The notes: generated from the letters alone by a model not told the origin. A stretch of DNA of 64,000 bases from UBA2334 sp964396895 (GCA_964396895.1 CAYNGJ010000018.1:17327-81326); one strand, 5' to 3'; counted from the stretch's first letter, positions 49,476-58,496 are shown. Program-made: numbers and translations.

Positions 49476-50450
49476 ATGAAAACCCTGGTGTTGATGTGTG
49501 TTGCTGCGCTTGGTCTGCTGGTGGCCATGCTGGCCTTTGGCCTGGTGTTGGGTGGCCCTGCGGTGCCTGCGCCAATGGCCAGCGTGAACGACCCCTTCAA
49601 TGAGGTGGATTTTTCCGACGTGCCCTTGCCCGAGCAAGTGCTGGCGCGCGATGGCACGCCACTGGTGTACCGCCGTTACCTGCCCCGCAAAGGCGGTCCA
49701 TTGCGCGGCCATGTGGTGCTGGTGCACGGCTCGTCTGCCTGGGGGCGCAGCCTGCACCCCATGGCCAAGGCCCTGGCCGCTGCCGGCCAGGCGGTGTACG
49801 TGCCCGATGTTCGTGGCCACGGCGGTTCCGGGCCGCGCGGCCTGACACAGCACTTGGGCCAACTGGAAGAAGACCTGCAAGACCTGGTGGCGGCCTGGCA
49901 ATTGTCCCAGCCGGCCACATTGGTCGGCTTTTCGGCCGGAGGTGGGCTGGCGCTGCGGGTGGCCGGAGGGCCGCAGGCGGGGCTGTTTGCGGGCTACCTG
50001 CTGCTGGCGCCCTTCATTGGCCATGACGCACCCACCTACCGGCCACACGCAGGTGGCTGGGTCAGTGTGGGTGTGCCCCGGGTGTTGGCGCTGTCTGCCC
50101 TGAACGCGGTGGGGGTGACGGTGTTCAACCACCTCCCGGTGACGCGGTTTGCGCTGGACGAAGAGGCCCGTCGCTGGCTCACACCCACCTACAACCACAC
50201 CTTGGCCTTGAACTTTCGGCCCCAATTGAACTGGGCCGCCAACCTGCGCGCCGTGACCCAACCCCTGCAGGTGTTGGTGGGCGCGCAAGACGAGGTGTTT
50301 GTGCCCGAGCGCTTTGATGAGGTGTTCGCCAGCCACGGCCACCCAGGGGTGGTCAAACTGCTGCCGGGGGTGGGCCACATTGGCCTGACGCTGGATGAGT
50401 CCGCGCTGGCCGATGTGGTGGCCGCCGTGGCGGCGCTGCAGGCCCGCTGA
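49476..50450 (+). CDS. Alpha/beta hydrolase, monoacylglycerol-lipase-like, membrane-anchored
   Basis: 324 residues. An N-terminal hydrophobic segment (about 3-25) probably anchors or exports it. The fold shows oxyanion VLVHGSSAWGRS, nucleophile Ser in VGFSAGGGLA, acid in VGAQDEVF, and His in PGVGHIGLT; DVRGHGGSGPRG matches serine-aminopeptidase-like lipases. A CCGGAG site supports the ATG at 49476. Substrate unknown. Confidence 0.82.
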   Translation: MKTLVLMCVAALGLLVAMLAFGLVLGGPAVPAPMASVNDPFNEVDFSDVPLPEQVLARDGTPLVYRRYLPRKGGPLRGHVVLVHGSSAWGRSLHPMAKALAAAGQAVYVPDVRGHGGSGPRGLTQHLGQLEEDLQDLVAAWQLSQPATLVGFSAGGGLALRVAGGPQAGLFAGYLLLAPFIGHDAPTYRPHAGGWVSVGVPRVLALSALNAVGVTVFNHLPVTRFALDEEARRWLTPTYNHTLALNFRPQLNWAANLRAVTQPLQVLVGAQDEVFVPERFDEVFASHGHPGVVKLLPGVGHIGLTLDESALADVVAAVAALQAR

Positions 50451-50467
50451 GGTCCGCCGACGCGGGT

Positions 50468-51487
50468 TCAGGCGGGTGTTGGCGCGCCGGCTGACATGGC
50501 CTGTGCCGCCAGTGTGAGCGAGCGCAGGCGCAAGGCGGGGTCAAACACGTCGCTGACCAGCATGAACTCGTCGGCTTCGGTGGCCAGGGCCAAGGCGGTC
50601 AGGCGCTGGTGCACGGTGTCCGGGCCGCCAATGACGGCGGCGGCCAAAAAGTCTTCAATGCCTGCTCGCTCTTGGGGGTGCAACTGCGCCATGAAGCCGT
50701 GCACGGGTGGGGGCAACTGCCCGCGCCGGCCGGTCAGTATGCCCAGCACGCGCTGGTAGGTGCTGCTGGCGAGGTAGTCGGCCTCGTCGTCGGTGGGGGC
50801 GGCGATGAAGGGCACGCCCACGATCACATGGGGTTGGGCCAGTGTGGGCGAGGGCCTGAACTGGTCGCGGTAAAGCGCCAGGGCCTGCAGCAGCAACCGG
50901 GGGGCAAAGTGAGACGCGAACGCATAAGGCAGGCCCATGTGTGCGGCCAACTGGGCCGAGAACAGGCTGGAGCCCAGCAGCCAGATGGGCACCTGGGTGC
51001 CCGCGCCGGGCATGGCCACCAGGCGCTGGCCGGGCTGGGCGGGGGCCAGCAGGCGCTGCAGTTCGGCCACGTCGCGGGGGAAGTCGTCTTCGGATTCCAC
51101 GCGGTCGCGGCGCAGGGCGCGCATGGTCAGCGGGTCGGTGCCGGGGGCGCGGCCCAGGCCCAGGTCAATGCGGCCAGGGTAAAGCTCGGCCAGCGTGCCA
51201 AAGGCCTCGGCCACCACCAGCGGTGCGTGGTTGGGCAGCATGACACCGCCCGAGCCCACCCGGATGCGCTGCGTGCCCCCGGCGATGTGGCCCACCAGCA
51301 CGGCGGTAGCCGAGCTGGCGATGCCGCTCATGTTGTGGTGCTCAGCCAGCCAGTAGCGCTGAAAGCCCAGCGATTCGGCGTGTTGCGCGGTGCGCAGGGC
51401 GATGGCCAGCGCGTCGGCCACGGTGCCGCCTACTCGCACGGCCACCAGGTCGAGCATGGACAGTGCCATGTGGTGCAGGGGTTTCAT
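50468..51487 (-). CDS. LLM class flavin-dependent oxidoreductase (luciferase-like)
   Basis: 339-residue TIM-barrel flavoprotein of the bacterial-luciferase group, YhbW/YrbD type: LDLVAVRVGGT, RYWLAEHHNMSGIASSATAVLVGHIAG, RIRVGSGGVMLPNHAPL, and GRIDLGLGRAPGTD. Uses reduced FMN and oxygen; substrate unknown. It lies 13 bases from msrB on the same strand, so both may share a transcript. Confidence 0.9.
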   Translation of the reverse strand: MKPLHHMALSMLDLVAVRVGGTVADALAIALRTAQHAESLGFQRYWLAEHHNMSGIASSATAVLVGHIAGGTQRIRVGSGGVMLPNHAPLVVAEAFGTLAELYPGRIDLGLGRAPGTDPLTMRALRRDRVESEDDFPRDVAELQRLLAPAQPGQRLVAMPGAGTQVPIWLLGSSLFSAQLAAHMGLPYAFASHFAPRLLLQALALYRDQFRPSPTLAQPHVIVGVPFIAAPTDDEADYLASSTYQRVLGILTGRRGQLPPPVHGFMAQLHPQERAGIEDFLAAAVIGGPDTVHQRLTALALATEADEFMLVSDVFDPALRLRSLTLAAQAMSAGAPTPA

Positions 51488-51500
51488 GGGGTGCAGCGGG

Positions 51501-51908
51501 TCAGTCGGGTTGGTGGGTGAGCGAGGCGGAGTTCATGCAGTAGCGCAACCCTGTGGGGGTGGGGCCGTCTTCAAACACGTGGCCCAGGTGTGCGCCACAT
51601 TGGCTGCACACGGTTTCCACCCGCACCATGCCGTGGCTGTGGTCGGTCACCTCGGTGATGGCGCCGGGCAGTGCTTGCGAAAAGCTGGGCCAGCCGCAGC
51701 CCGCGTCGAACTTGGTGCTGGCGTCGAACAGGGTGTTGCCACAACACACGCAGTGGTAAGAGCCGTCGGCCCACACCTGCTCGTATTTGCCGGTGAAGGG
51801 CCGCTCGGTGCGGGCGTGGCGGGTGATGTCGAAGGCTCCGGGTTCGGCGCCCTTGGCGGCGAGCAGTGCACGCCATTCGGCGTCGGTCTTCTGGATGGGG
51901 TAGGTCAT
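51501..51908 (-). CDS. msrB: Peptide-methionine (R)-S-oxide reductase
   Basis: 135-residue repair enzyme. Zinc site from two CxxC motifs (CVCC and CSQC), the GCGWPSF motif, HLGHVFEDGP, and the catalytic Cys in LRYCMNSASL. Lies between selO and the LLM oxidoreductase gene; SelO and MsrB both belong to redox stress functions. Confidence 0.96.
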   Translation of the reverse strand: MTYPIQKTDAEWRALLAAKGAEPGAFDITRHARTERPFTGKYEQVWADGSYHCVCCGNTLFDASTKFDAGCGWPSFSQALPGAITEVTDHSHGMVRVETVCSQCGAHLGHVFEDGPTPTGLRYCMNSASLTHQPD

Positions 51909-51932
51909 GGGGCGTCTTTCGGGTGGGCGGGT

Positions 51933-53417
51933 TCAGGACGAGCAGCTGACTTCAATGTGGGCGGCCCAGTCGGGCGGCAGCCCGGCCCAGCCCTCGTGTT
52001 CGGGGTGTGCGCTGAAGGGAGTTTGCAGCACGGTCAACAGTTCCGCCACCAGGTCGGCATCGCCCTGTTCGGCCTGGGCAATGGCGGTTTGGGCCAGGTG
52101 GTTGCGCAGCACGTACTTGGGGTTGTATTTTGATGCCAAATTGGCATCTGGCGCTTGTTGGTGTAGGTTTGTCAGCTCTAGAAATTGATTCTTCCAGGTG
52201 TCAAAGCGGCTGCGGTCAGCAAACAGGTCTTGCAGCGGTGCCACCAACTGGGGCTGACCGGAGGCCACGCCTTGCGCCGACAGCCACTGGGTGTACCGGT
52301 GCCAGAACAAGGGGTAATCGGTGCGTTCGGCGGCCAGCAGCTGCAAGGTGCTGTCGATCAGGGTTTTGGCGTGCGGGTGGTCGGCGCCCAACCCCAGCTT
52401 GGCGGCCATGCGCTGGGTGAGGGCGGCGGGAAACACGGTTTGGTAGCTGTCCAGCGCGGCCATGGCGTCGTCGGGCTCGCCAATCAGCGGCAGCAGGGCT
52501 TGTCCCAGGCAGAACAGGTTCCAGTAGGCCACCTGCGGCTGGCGGTTGTAGGCGTAGCGGCCCCCGGTGTCGCTGTGGTTGCAGACGTGGCCGGGGTGGA
52601 AGCCGTCCATGAACTGGAAGGGCCCGTAGTCGAGTGTCAGGCCCAGGATGCTCATGTTGTCGGTGTTCATCACGCCGTGGCAAAAGCCCACCGCCTGCCA
52701 CTGGGCCACCAGGTGGGCGGTGCGCTCGCTCACGGCTTGCAGCAGACCCGCATGGGGGTTGGCGGCCTCGCGGCACGCGGGGTAGAAGCGGTCAATGACG
52801 TGGTCGGCCAGGGCGCGCAGCACACCGTGCTGGCCGCTGTGCGAAAAGTGCTCGAAGTGTCCGAAGCGGATGAAGCTGGGGGCCACGCGGGTGAGCACGG
52901 CGGCAGTTTCCACGGTTTCGCGGCGCACGGGTTGGGGCGATCCCGTCAGGGCCAGCGCGCGGGTGGTGGGAATGCCCAGCGCGTGCATGGCTTCGCTGCA
53001 CAGGTACTCGCGGATGCTGCTGCGCAACACGGCCCGCCCGTCGCCCATGCGGGAAAACGGCGTCAGTCCCGCGCCTTTGAGTTGCACCTCCTGGCGGCCC
53101 TGGGGCGTGTCCAGCTCGCCCAGCAACAGGGCCCGTCCGTCGCCCAACTGGCCCGCCCACTGGCCAAACTGGTGGCCGCTGTACACGGTGGCCAGTGGTG
53201 TGCCGTGGGCCGGTGCCCGGTTGCCGGCCAGCAAGGCCAGGGCATCGTCGCTGGCCAGCCAGTCGTGGGGCAGCCCCAGTTCGTGCGCCAGCGCGTGGCA
53301 GCGGACCACCCAGCGGGGGGAGGGCAACGGGGTGGGGTGCACGGGGTGGGCCAGCGCCGCCATCAGGTCTGTGGGTTGGCAGGGCAGCAGTGGGTCGGTG
53401 GCGGTGGTGTGCGGCAT
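51933..53417 (-). CDS. selO: Protein adenylyltransferase SelO (YdiU)
   Basis: Pseudokinase-fold AMPylator that attaches AMP to proteins under oxidative stress. 494 residues with YSGHQFGQWAGQLGDGRA, TRALALTGS, GVMNTDNMSILG and DYGPFQFMDGF. The conserved C-terminal redox cysteine is present (SCSS, Cys492), the position of selenocysteine in some homologues. A copy of the interspersed repeat encodes FLELTNLHQQAPDANLASK before YNPKYVLRNHL, a segment that appears longer than in relatives. Confidence 0.93.
   Translation of the reverse strand: MPHTTATDPLLPCQPTDLMAALAHPVHPTPLPSPRWVVRCHALAHELGLPHDWLASDDALALLAGNRAPAHGTPLATVYSGHQFGQWAGQLGDGRALLLGELDTPQGRQEVQLKGAGLTPFSRMGDGRAVLRSSIREYLCSEAMHALGIPTTRALALTGSPQPVRRETVETAAVLTRVAPSFIRFGHFEHFSHSGQHGVLRALADHVIDRFYPACREAANPHAGLLQAVSERTAHLVAQWQAVGFCHGVMNTDNMSILGLTLDYGPFQFMDGFHPGHVCNHSDTGGRYAYNRQPQVAYWNLFCLGQALLPLIGEPDDAMAALDSYQTVFPAALTQRMAAKLGLGADHPHAKTLIDSTLQLLAAERTDYPLFWHRYTQWLSAQGVASGQPQLVAPLQDLFADRSRFDTWKNQFLELTNLHQQAPDANLASKYNPKYVLRNHLAQTAIAQAEQGDADLVAELLTVLQTPFSAHPEHEGWAGLPPDWAAHIEVSCSS
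52126..52187 (+). repeat. Interspersed short repeat, copy 7 (inside selO)
   Basis: GGCATCTGGCGCTTG, TTGGTGTAGGTTTG, TCAGCTCTAGAAAT. Antisense to selO, in frame, in a segment between two conserved blocks. Confidence 0.75.
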
Positions 53418-53462
53418 GGCCGCGATTGTCCGGCGCCAGGGGTGGGCCTGCGGGCGCCAAGG

Positions 53463-54173
53463 TTATGCGGTGCCGCCGTCGGGTTGGGACAGGAAGGCAC
53501 ACAGCCCGGCTTCGTCGGTGATGCGCACCCGCGAAAACTGCAGGGCCACCAGGCCCATGGCCTCCAGCTTTTGCAGCGCCCGGTTCACGGTCTGGCGCGA
53601 CAGCCCACTGAGCTGGCCAATTTCTTCCTGCGACAAATCCAGCCGCCGGGCGCTTTTCCAGAACAGGCCGGAAATGAACAGTGCCACCCGCTGCTCGGGC
53701 GAGCGGATGCGCCCCGCCTCAATCCCGGCCATGGCCTGCCCCAGCCGCCGGTTCAGGTGCGCCACCATGAACTGGTTGAAGGGCAGCTGGTGGGCGTGCA
53801 ACTCGTCGAACAGCGGCAGCGGCAGGCACAGCAGCAGGGAGTCGCGCAGGGCCACCACCTCGTAGCGGCGGCACTCGGCCTTCAGGGCCGTGCCTTCGCC
53901 AAACCATTCACCTGCCGGGGCACCCAGGAAGGCCGCCGCCCGCCCGTTGCGCGAGGTGCTTTGCAGCTTGACCAGGCCGTGCAACACCGCGTACCAGCCC
54001 CGCGTGACCTCGCCCGCCGGCAACGCCAGTGCGCCCTGGTCCACGGTGAAGGTGGTGCATTCCTGCAGCACCCGCTGGCGCAACTCGGCGGGCAAGGGGC
54101 CGAACCAGGGTTGCGCGGCCAGGAACTGGTGCAGGGGCGAGGCGGGTTCTGTGAAGGGGGACGGTGTGGGCAT
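53463..54173 (-). CDS. Crp/Fnr family transcriptional regulator
   Basis: 236 residues: cyclic-nucleotide-binding-like beta-roll (about 20-135, FTVDQGALALPAG ... GLVKLQSTSRNGRAAA), a dimer helix, and a winged helix-turn-helix (about 165-230) with DLSQEEIGQLSGLSRQTVNRALQKLE. No FNR-type N-terminal cysteine cluster, so not an iron-sulfur oxygen sensor. The RxS phosphate motif of cAMP-binding members is not evident. The ATG at 54173 begins after the divergent gap with the acyl-CoA ligase gene; a TTGTC-N8-GACAA repeat in that gap may be its site. Confidence 0.9.
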   Translation of the reverse strand: MPTPSPFTEPASPLHQFLAAQPWFGPLPAELRQRVLQECTTFTVDQGALALPAGEVTRGWYAVLHGLVKLQSTSRNGRAAAFLGAPAGEWFGEGTALKAECRRYEVVALRDSLLLCLPLPLFDELHAHQLPFNQFMVAHLNRRLGQAMAGIEAGRIRSPEQRVALFISGLFWKSARRLDLSQEEIGQLSGLSRQTVNRALQKLEAMGLVALQFSRVRITDEAGLCAFLSQPDGGTA

Positions 54174-54271
54174 GGCGTGGGTGGGGAGGTGTGGCACGGT
54201 GCGACAGGAGGACGCAGCGGGTGACCACGGCTGGGGAAAACCCGGGTGAATTGTCCGCCAACCGACACCCC

Positions 54272-54289
54272 TTGTCAGGGACACGACAA
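54272..54289. promoter_or_regulatory. Inverted repeat TTGTC-N8-GACAA, possible Crp/Fnr-type operator
   Basis: Perfect five-base arms (54272-54276 and 54285-54289) in the 229-base gap between the divergent Crp/Fnr gene and the acyl-CoA ligase gene; another TTGTC stands at 54251. Half-sites resemble TTGAT/TGTGA-type boxes only loosely, and the spacer differs from known FNR and CRP sites. Confidence 0.3.
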
Positions 54290-54361
54290 CGCTGGTCAAC
54301 TGTCGCCTGCGTGCGCAAAATGGGGCGCTGTGCCCCCACCCCGGGGCTACCATAGATCGAG

Positions 54362-54379
54362 GTTGGGCCTTTGCCCAAC
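54362..54379 (+). promoter_or_regulatory. Hairpin in the leader of the acyl-CoA ligase gene
   Basis: GTTGGGC (54362-54368), loop CTTT, GCCCAAC (54373-54379): perfect seven-base stem, 11 bases before the AAGGAGA ribosome binding site. No T-run. It may protect the mRNA end or affect translation. Confidence 0.4.
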
Positions 54380-54402
54380 AACCGCCACACAAGGAGACAC
54401 CC

Positions 54403-56031
54403 ATGCTGGGTTTGATGCAAAACCACCCGTTGTTGATTTCGTCACTCATCGAGCACGCCGAGCGCCACCACGGCGACGGCGCCATCGTGTCGCGCCGGGT
54501 CGAAGGGGACGTTCACCACACCGACTGGACCACCGTGGCCAAGCGCTCGCGCCAGGTCGCCAATGCACTGGACGCACAGGGCGTGGGCTTCAGCGACCGG
54601 GTGGCCACCATCGCCTGGAACGGCTACCGCCACCTGGAGCTGTACTTTGGGGTGAGCGGTTCGGGCCGGGTGTTGCACACCCTCAACCCCAGGCTGCACC
54701 CGCAGCAACTGGCGTGGATCATCAACCACGCCGAAGACAGTGTGGTGTGCTTTGACACCACCTTCACCCCCCTGGTGGCCGCCGTGCACGCCAAATGCCC
54801 CACGGTCAAACTGTGGGTGGCTCTGTGCGATGCCGACAAACTGCCCGCCGACACCGGCATTCCCAACCTGGTGAGTTACGAGGCCTGGTTGTCCGCCCAA
54901 TCCAGCACCTACGCCTGGCCCCAGTTTGACGAAAACACCGCCTCCAGCCTGTGCTACACCAGTGGCACCACGGGCAACCCCAAGGGCGTGCTGTACAGCC
55001 ACCGCTCCACGTTGTTGCACGCCTATGCCGGGGCCATGCCCGACGCCCTCAACCTCAGCGCCCGCGACGCCGTGTTGCCCGTGGTGCCCATGTTCCACGT
55101 CAACGCCTGGGGCATTCCCTACTGCGCGGCGGCGGTGGGCTGCAAGCTGGTGTTCCCCGGCCCGGCCATGGACGGCAAGTCCATTTACGAACTGATTGAA
55201 AGCGAAGGCGTGACCATGGCCGCCGGTGTGCCCACCGTGTGGCAAATGCTGCTGGGCCACATGCAGGCCAGTGGCTTGAAGTTCAGCACCATGACCCGCA
55301 CGGTCATTGGGGGTTCGGCCTGCCCGCCCGCCATGCTGCACACCTTCCACGACACCTACGGGGTGGAGGTGCTGCACGCCTGGGGCATGACCGAAATGTC
55401 GCCCCTGGGCACCGTGTGCACACTCAAGAACAAGCAACTGGCGTTTGACGACGCCGGGCGCATGCAGGTGCGCCTGAAGCAGGGCCGCGCGGTGTACGGC
55501 GTGGACATGAAAATCGTCAGCCCCGATGGACAGGAGCAGCCCTGGGACGGCAAAGCCTATGGCGACCTGCTGGTGCGCGGCCCCTGGATCATCGACCAGT
55601 ACTTCAAGGCCGAGGGGACCTCGCCCCTGGTGGACGGCTGGTTCCCCACGGGCGACGTGGCCACCATCGACGCCGATGGCTTCATGCAAATCACCGACCG
55701 CAGCAAGGACGTGATCAAGTCTGGCGGCGAGTGGATCAGCTCCATCGACGTGGAAAACATCGCCATGGCCCACCCGGCGGTGGCGATGGCCGCCTGCATT
55801 GGCATGCCGCACCCCAAGTGGGACGAACGCCCCATTGTGGTGGTCACGCTCAAGCCGGGGACTGAGGTGACGCGTGAAGAACTGCTGGCGTTTTACGAAG
55901 GCCGCATTGCCAAGTGGCAAATCCCGGATGACGTGGTGTTTGTGCCCGCCATTCCCCTGGGGGCCACCGGCAAGATGCAAAAAATGTCGCTGCGCGAGCA
56001 GCTCAAAGACCATCGGTTGCCGGGGGTTTGA
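54403..56031 (+). CDS. AMP-forming acyl-CoA ligase (medium/long-chain fatty acid or related)
   Basis: 542-residue member of the acyl-adenylate superfamily, AlkK-like. P-loop motif CYTSGTTGNPKGVLYSH, A5 HAWGMTEMSPLG, A7 WFPTGDVATIDADGF, A8 DRSKDVIKSGGEWIS, and the C-terminal catalytic lysine in GATGKMQKM. Makes acyl-CoA from a carboxylic acid, ATP and CoA in the cytoplasm. An AAGGAGA site precedes the ATG. It lies 146 bases before a five-gene branched-chain-type importer on the same strand, suggesting uptake then CoA activation of a carboxylate (inference). Confidence 0.9.
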   Translation: MLGLMQNHPLLISSLIEHAERHHGDGAIVSRRVEGDVHHTDWTTVAKRSRQVANALDAQGVGFSDRVATIAWNGYRHLELYFGVSGSGRVLHTLNPRLHPQQLAWIINHAEDSVVCFDTTFTPLVAAVHAKCPTVKLWVALCDADKLPADTGIPNLVSYEAWLSAQSSTYAWPQFDENTASSLCYTSGTTGNPKGVLYSHRSTLLHAYAGAMPDALNLSARDAVLPVVPMFHVNAWGIPYCAAAVGCKLVFPGPAMDGKSIYELIESEGVTMAAGVPTVWQMLLGHMQASGLKFSTMTRTVIGGSACPPAMLHTFHDTYGVEVLHAWGMTEMSPLGTVCTLKNKQLAFDDAGRMQVRLKQGRAVYGVDMKIVSPDGQEQPWDGKAYGDLLVRGPWIIDQYFKAEGTSPLVDGWFPTGDVATIDADGFMQITDRSKDVIKSGGEWISSIDVENIAMAHPAVAMAACIGMPHPKWDERPIVVVTLKPGTEVTREELLAFYEGRIAKWQIPDDVVFVPAIPLGATGKMQKMSLREQLKDHRLPGV

Positions 56032-56177
56032 CCCCTGCGCAGGTGGGCACGGGCGACGAAGTCGCCTGTGCGATAGGGGGTAGGGGCAATCCCTGATGGG
56101 ACCGCTCCGCACACCCTGTAAGCTGACCGTAATTCAACGCTCAGCGTCGGTTTTTTTCAACACAAGGAGACATCACC

Positions 56178-57410
56178 ATGCATTTCACAGTCAAGCAAGT
56201 GGTCGCGGCATCCATGTTGGTTGCGTCGTTCGGCGCCATGGCACAAAAGGGGGAGACGGTCAAAATTGCCTTCATCGACCCCTTGTCCGGCCCATTTGCC
56301 AACGTGGGCCAAAACCAGCTGAAAAGCTGGCAGTTTGTGTCCGACGCCAAAAGTGGCGCCAAAAACCCCGCTGGTGTGAAATTCGAGGTGGTGGGCTTCG
56401 ACAACAAGGGCTCCCCACAGGAAAGCCTGAACGCCCTCAAAGCCGCCATTGACCAGGGCTTCCGCTACGTGACGCAGGGCAACGGCTCTGGCGCCGCAGC
56501 GGCCATTTCCGACGCCGTCACCAAACACAACGCCCGCAACCCCGGCAAAGAGGTGGTCTTCCTGAACTACGCCGCGGTGGATCCCTCCCTCACCAACGAA
56601 CGTTGCAGCTACTGGCACTTCCGCCTGGATGCGGACACCTCCATGAAGATGGAAGCCCTGACCACCTTCATGAAAGACCAGCCCAAGGTCACCAGCGTGT
56701 ACCTGCTGAACCAGAACTACGCTCACGGCCAGCAGGTTGCGAGCTATTTCAAAGAAGGCCTGGCCCGCAAACGCCCCGACGTGAAAATTGCGGGTGAAGA
56801 CCTGCACCCTCTGGGTCAAGTCAAAGACTTTGCGCCCTACGTGGCCAAAATCAAGCAGTCGGGTGCCAACGCCATCGTCACCGGCAACTGGGGTGCTGAC
56901 CTGACGTTGTTCGTCAAAGCCCTGAACGATGCGGGCCTGAAGGTGCCCATGTACGCCTACTACCCCGGCGTGACCGGCACCCCCACGGCCCTGGCCCAGG
57001 GCGGTGACAGCGAGGTTTACCAGATTGCCTACAACCACAGCAACTACGACGGCGAAATGGGTCAACTCGGTGCCGAGTTCAAGAAGAAATTCAACGACGA
57101 CTTCTACACCTACGCCACCTACAACGGTGTGGTGATGCTGGGCGAGGCCATGGCCAAGGCCAAGAGCACAGACCCCGTCAAGGTGGCCGCAGCCCTCAAT
57201 GGCCTGACCTTCAAGGGTTTCAACGGCGAAAGCCAGATGCGCAAAACCGATCACCAGCTGCAGCAGGGCCTGTGGATTTCCAAGTGGCAAAAAGTGGACG
57301 CCAAGAACAAGTACAGCGTGGAAAACACCGGCTACACCTTTGCGCCCGTCAAGTACCTGGACGCGTACGTGGCCAGCACCCCCACCAGCTGCGACATGAA
57401 GCGTCCCTGA
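56178..57410 (+). CDS. Branched-chain-type ABC transporter substrate-binding protein
   Basis: 410-residue periplasmic binding protein (peripla_BP_6). Sec signal peptide to about residue 22 (MHFTVKQVVAASMLVASFGAMA), then VKIAFIDPLSGPFANVGQNQL and the lobe motifs YVTQGNGSGAAAAISDA and IVTGNWGADLTLFVKAL. An AAGGAGA site precedes the ATG. First gene of a complete importer. Substrates in this family range from branched amino acids to aromatic and aliphatic acids or urea; the acyl-CoA ligase upstream hints at a carboxylate. Confidence 0.93.
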   Translation: MHFTVKQVVAASMLVASFGAMAQKGETVKIAFIDPLSGPFANVGQNQLKSWQFVSDAKSGAKNPAGVKFEVVGFDNKGSPQESLNALKAAIDQGFRYVTQGNGSGAAAAISDAVTKHNARNPGKEVVFLNYAAVDPSLTNERCSYWHFRLDADTSMKMEALTTFMKDQPKVTSVYLLNQNYAHGQQVASYFKEGLARKRPDVKIAGEDLHPLGQVKDFAPYVAKIKQSGANAIVTGNWGADLTLFVKALNDAGLKVPMYAYYPGVTGTPTALAQGGDSEVYQIAYNHSNYDGEMGQLGAEFKKKFNDDFYTYATYNGVVMLGEAMAKAKSTDPVKVAAALNGLTFKGFNGESQMRKTDHQLQQGLWISKWQKVDAKNKYSVENTGYTFAPVKYLDAYVASTPTSCDMKRP

Positions 57411-57442
57411 GGGGCGGATCCCCTTGCGCCCCCATCGGCGCT

Positions 57443-57462
57443 GGGTCTGACCTGACAGACCC
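57443..57462 (+). promoter_or_regulatory. Hairpin A between binding-protein and permease genes
   Basis: GGGTCTG (57443-57449), loop ACCTGA, CAGACCC (57456-57462): perfect seven-base stem. Its right arm shares ACCC (57459-57462) with the left arm of the downstream terminator, so the two cannot form together. Confidence 0.5.
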
Positions 57463-57523
57463 GTTCATTGCACTCCGGCTGCGCCCGTCAAAGGGCGGCG
57501 GGTTGCGGCGAACGGGTTTTTTT
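57459..57523 (+). terminator. Branched terminator-like structure before the permease genes
   Basis: ACCCGTTC (57459-57466) pairs with GAACGGGT (57510-57517), followed by a run of seven T (57517-57523). An inner stem CGCCC (57482-57486) / GGGCG (57493-57497) shortens the loop. Partial termination here would lower permease relative to binding-protein mRNA. Confidence 0.6.
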
Positions 57524-57546
57524 GTGACCTGAACCACGGCAATTTC

Positions 57547-58494
57547 ATGGAATTTTTCACCATTTCAATGCTGAACGGCGTGAGCTACGGCCTGCTGCTG
57601 TTCATGCTCAGCTCGGGGCTCACGCTGATTTTCAGCATGATGGGCGTGCTCAACTTCGCCCATGCCAGCTTCTACATGTTGGGCGCCTACCTGGCCTACA
57701 CCGTGACCGAGTTGATCGGTTTTTGGCCCGCGCTGGTGGTGGCCCCCCTGCTGGTGGGGGTGCTGGGTGCCGTGTTTGAAAAGTACGCGCTGCGCCGGGT
57801 GCACAAGTTTGGCCATGTGCCGGAGTTGCTCATCACCTTCGGCCTGAGCTACATCATTTTGGAGCTGGTGCAGCTGGTGTGGGGCCGCAGTTCGGTGGAC
57901 TACCGGGTGCCCGATGAGCTCAGCGGCCCGCTGTTCACGCTGTATGGCACGCAGTTTCCGCTGTATCGCGGATTCATGATGGGGGTGGCCGTCCTGATGC
58001 TCATGGCCGTGGGCCTGTTGCTGACCAAGACGCGCATTGGCCTGGTCATTCAGGCGGCGTTGACCCACCCCGAAACCGTGGAAGCCCTGGGCCACAACGT
58101 GCCCCGTGTGTTCATGCTGGTGTTTGGTGGCGGCGCGGCCCTGGCCGGGCTGGCCGGGGTCATTGGCGGCAACGCGTTTGTCACCGAGCCCGGCATGGCC
58201 GCCACGGTGGGCTCCATCATTTTTGTGGTGGTGGTGGTGGGTGGCATGGGCTCGCTCACCGGGGCGTTTCTGGCGTCGTTGCTGATTGGGCTGCTGCAGA
58301 CCTTTGCGGTGGCCATTGACGTGTCGCTCATGAGCGCACTCAACCAGGTGGGCATGGCCATCACCGAGCAAACGCCCGGCTACGTGTTGTGGAAGCTCAA
58401 GGTCAGCCAGGTGGCACCCATCCTGCCCTACCTGCTGCTGGTGTTGATGTTGGTTTTCAGGCCCCGTGGTCTGTTGGGCACACGGGAAGGTTGA
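57547..58494 (+). CDS. livH: Branched-chain-type ABC transporter permease LivH
   Basis: 315-residue membrane permease with about eight helices. Motifs: NGVSYGLLLFMLSSGLTLIFSMMGVLNFAHASFYMLGAY at the N-terminus and the cytoplasmic EAA-like loop HNVPRVFMLVFGGGAALAGLAGVIGG. Pairs with LivM. No ribosome binding site is obvious before the ATG; the terminator ends 23 bases upstream. Confidence 0.93.
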   Translation: MEFFTISMLNGVSYGLLLFMLSSGLTLIFSMMGVLNFAHASFYMLGAYLAYTVTELIGFWPALVVAPLLVGVLGAVFEKYALRRVHKFGHVPELLITFGLSYIILELVQLVWGRSSVDYRVPDELSGPLFTLYGTQFPLYRGFMMGVAVLMLMAVGLLLTKTRIGLVIQAALTHPETVEALGHNVPRVFMLVFGGGAALAGLAGVIGGNAFVTEPGMAATVGSIIFVVVVVGGMGSLTGAFLASLLIGLLQTFAVAIDVSLMSALNQVGMAITEQTPGYVLWKLKVSQVAPILPYLLLVLMLVFRPRGLLGTREG

Positions 58495-58496
58495 AC

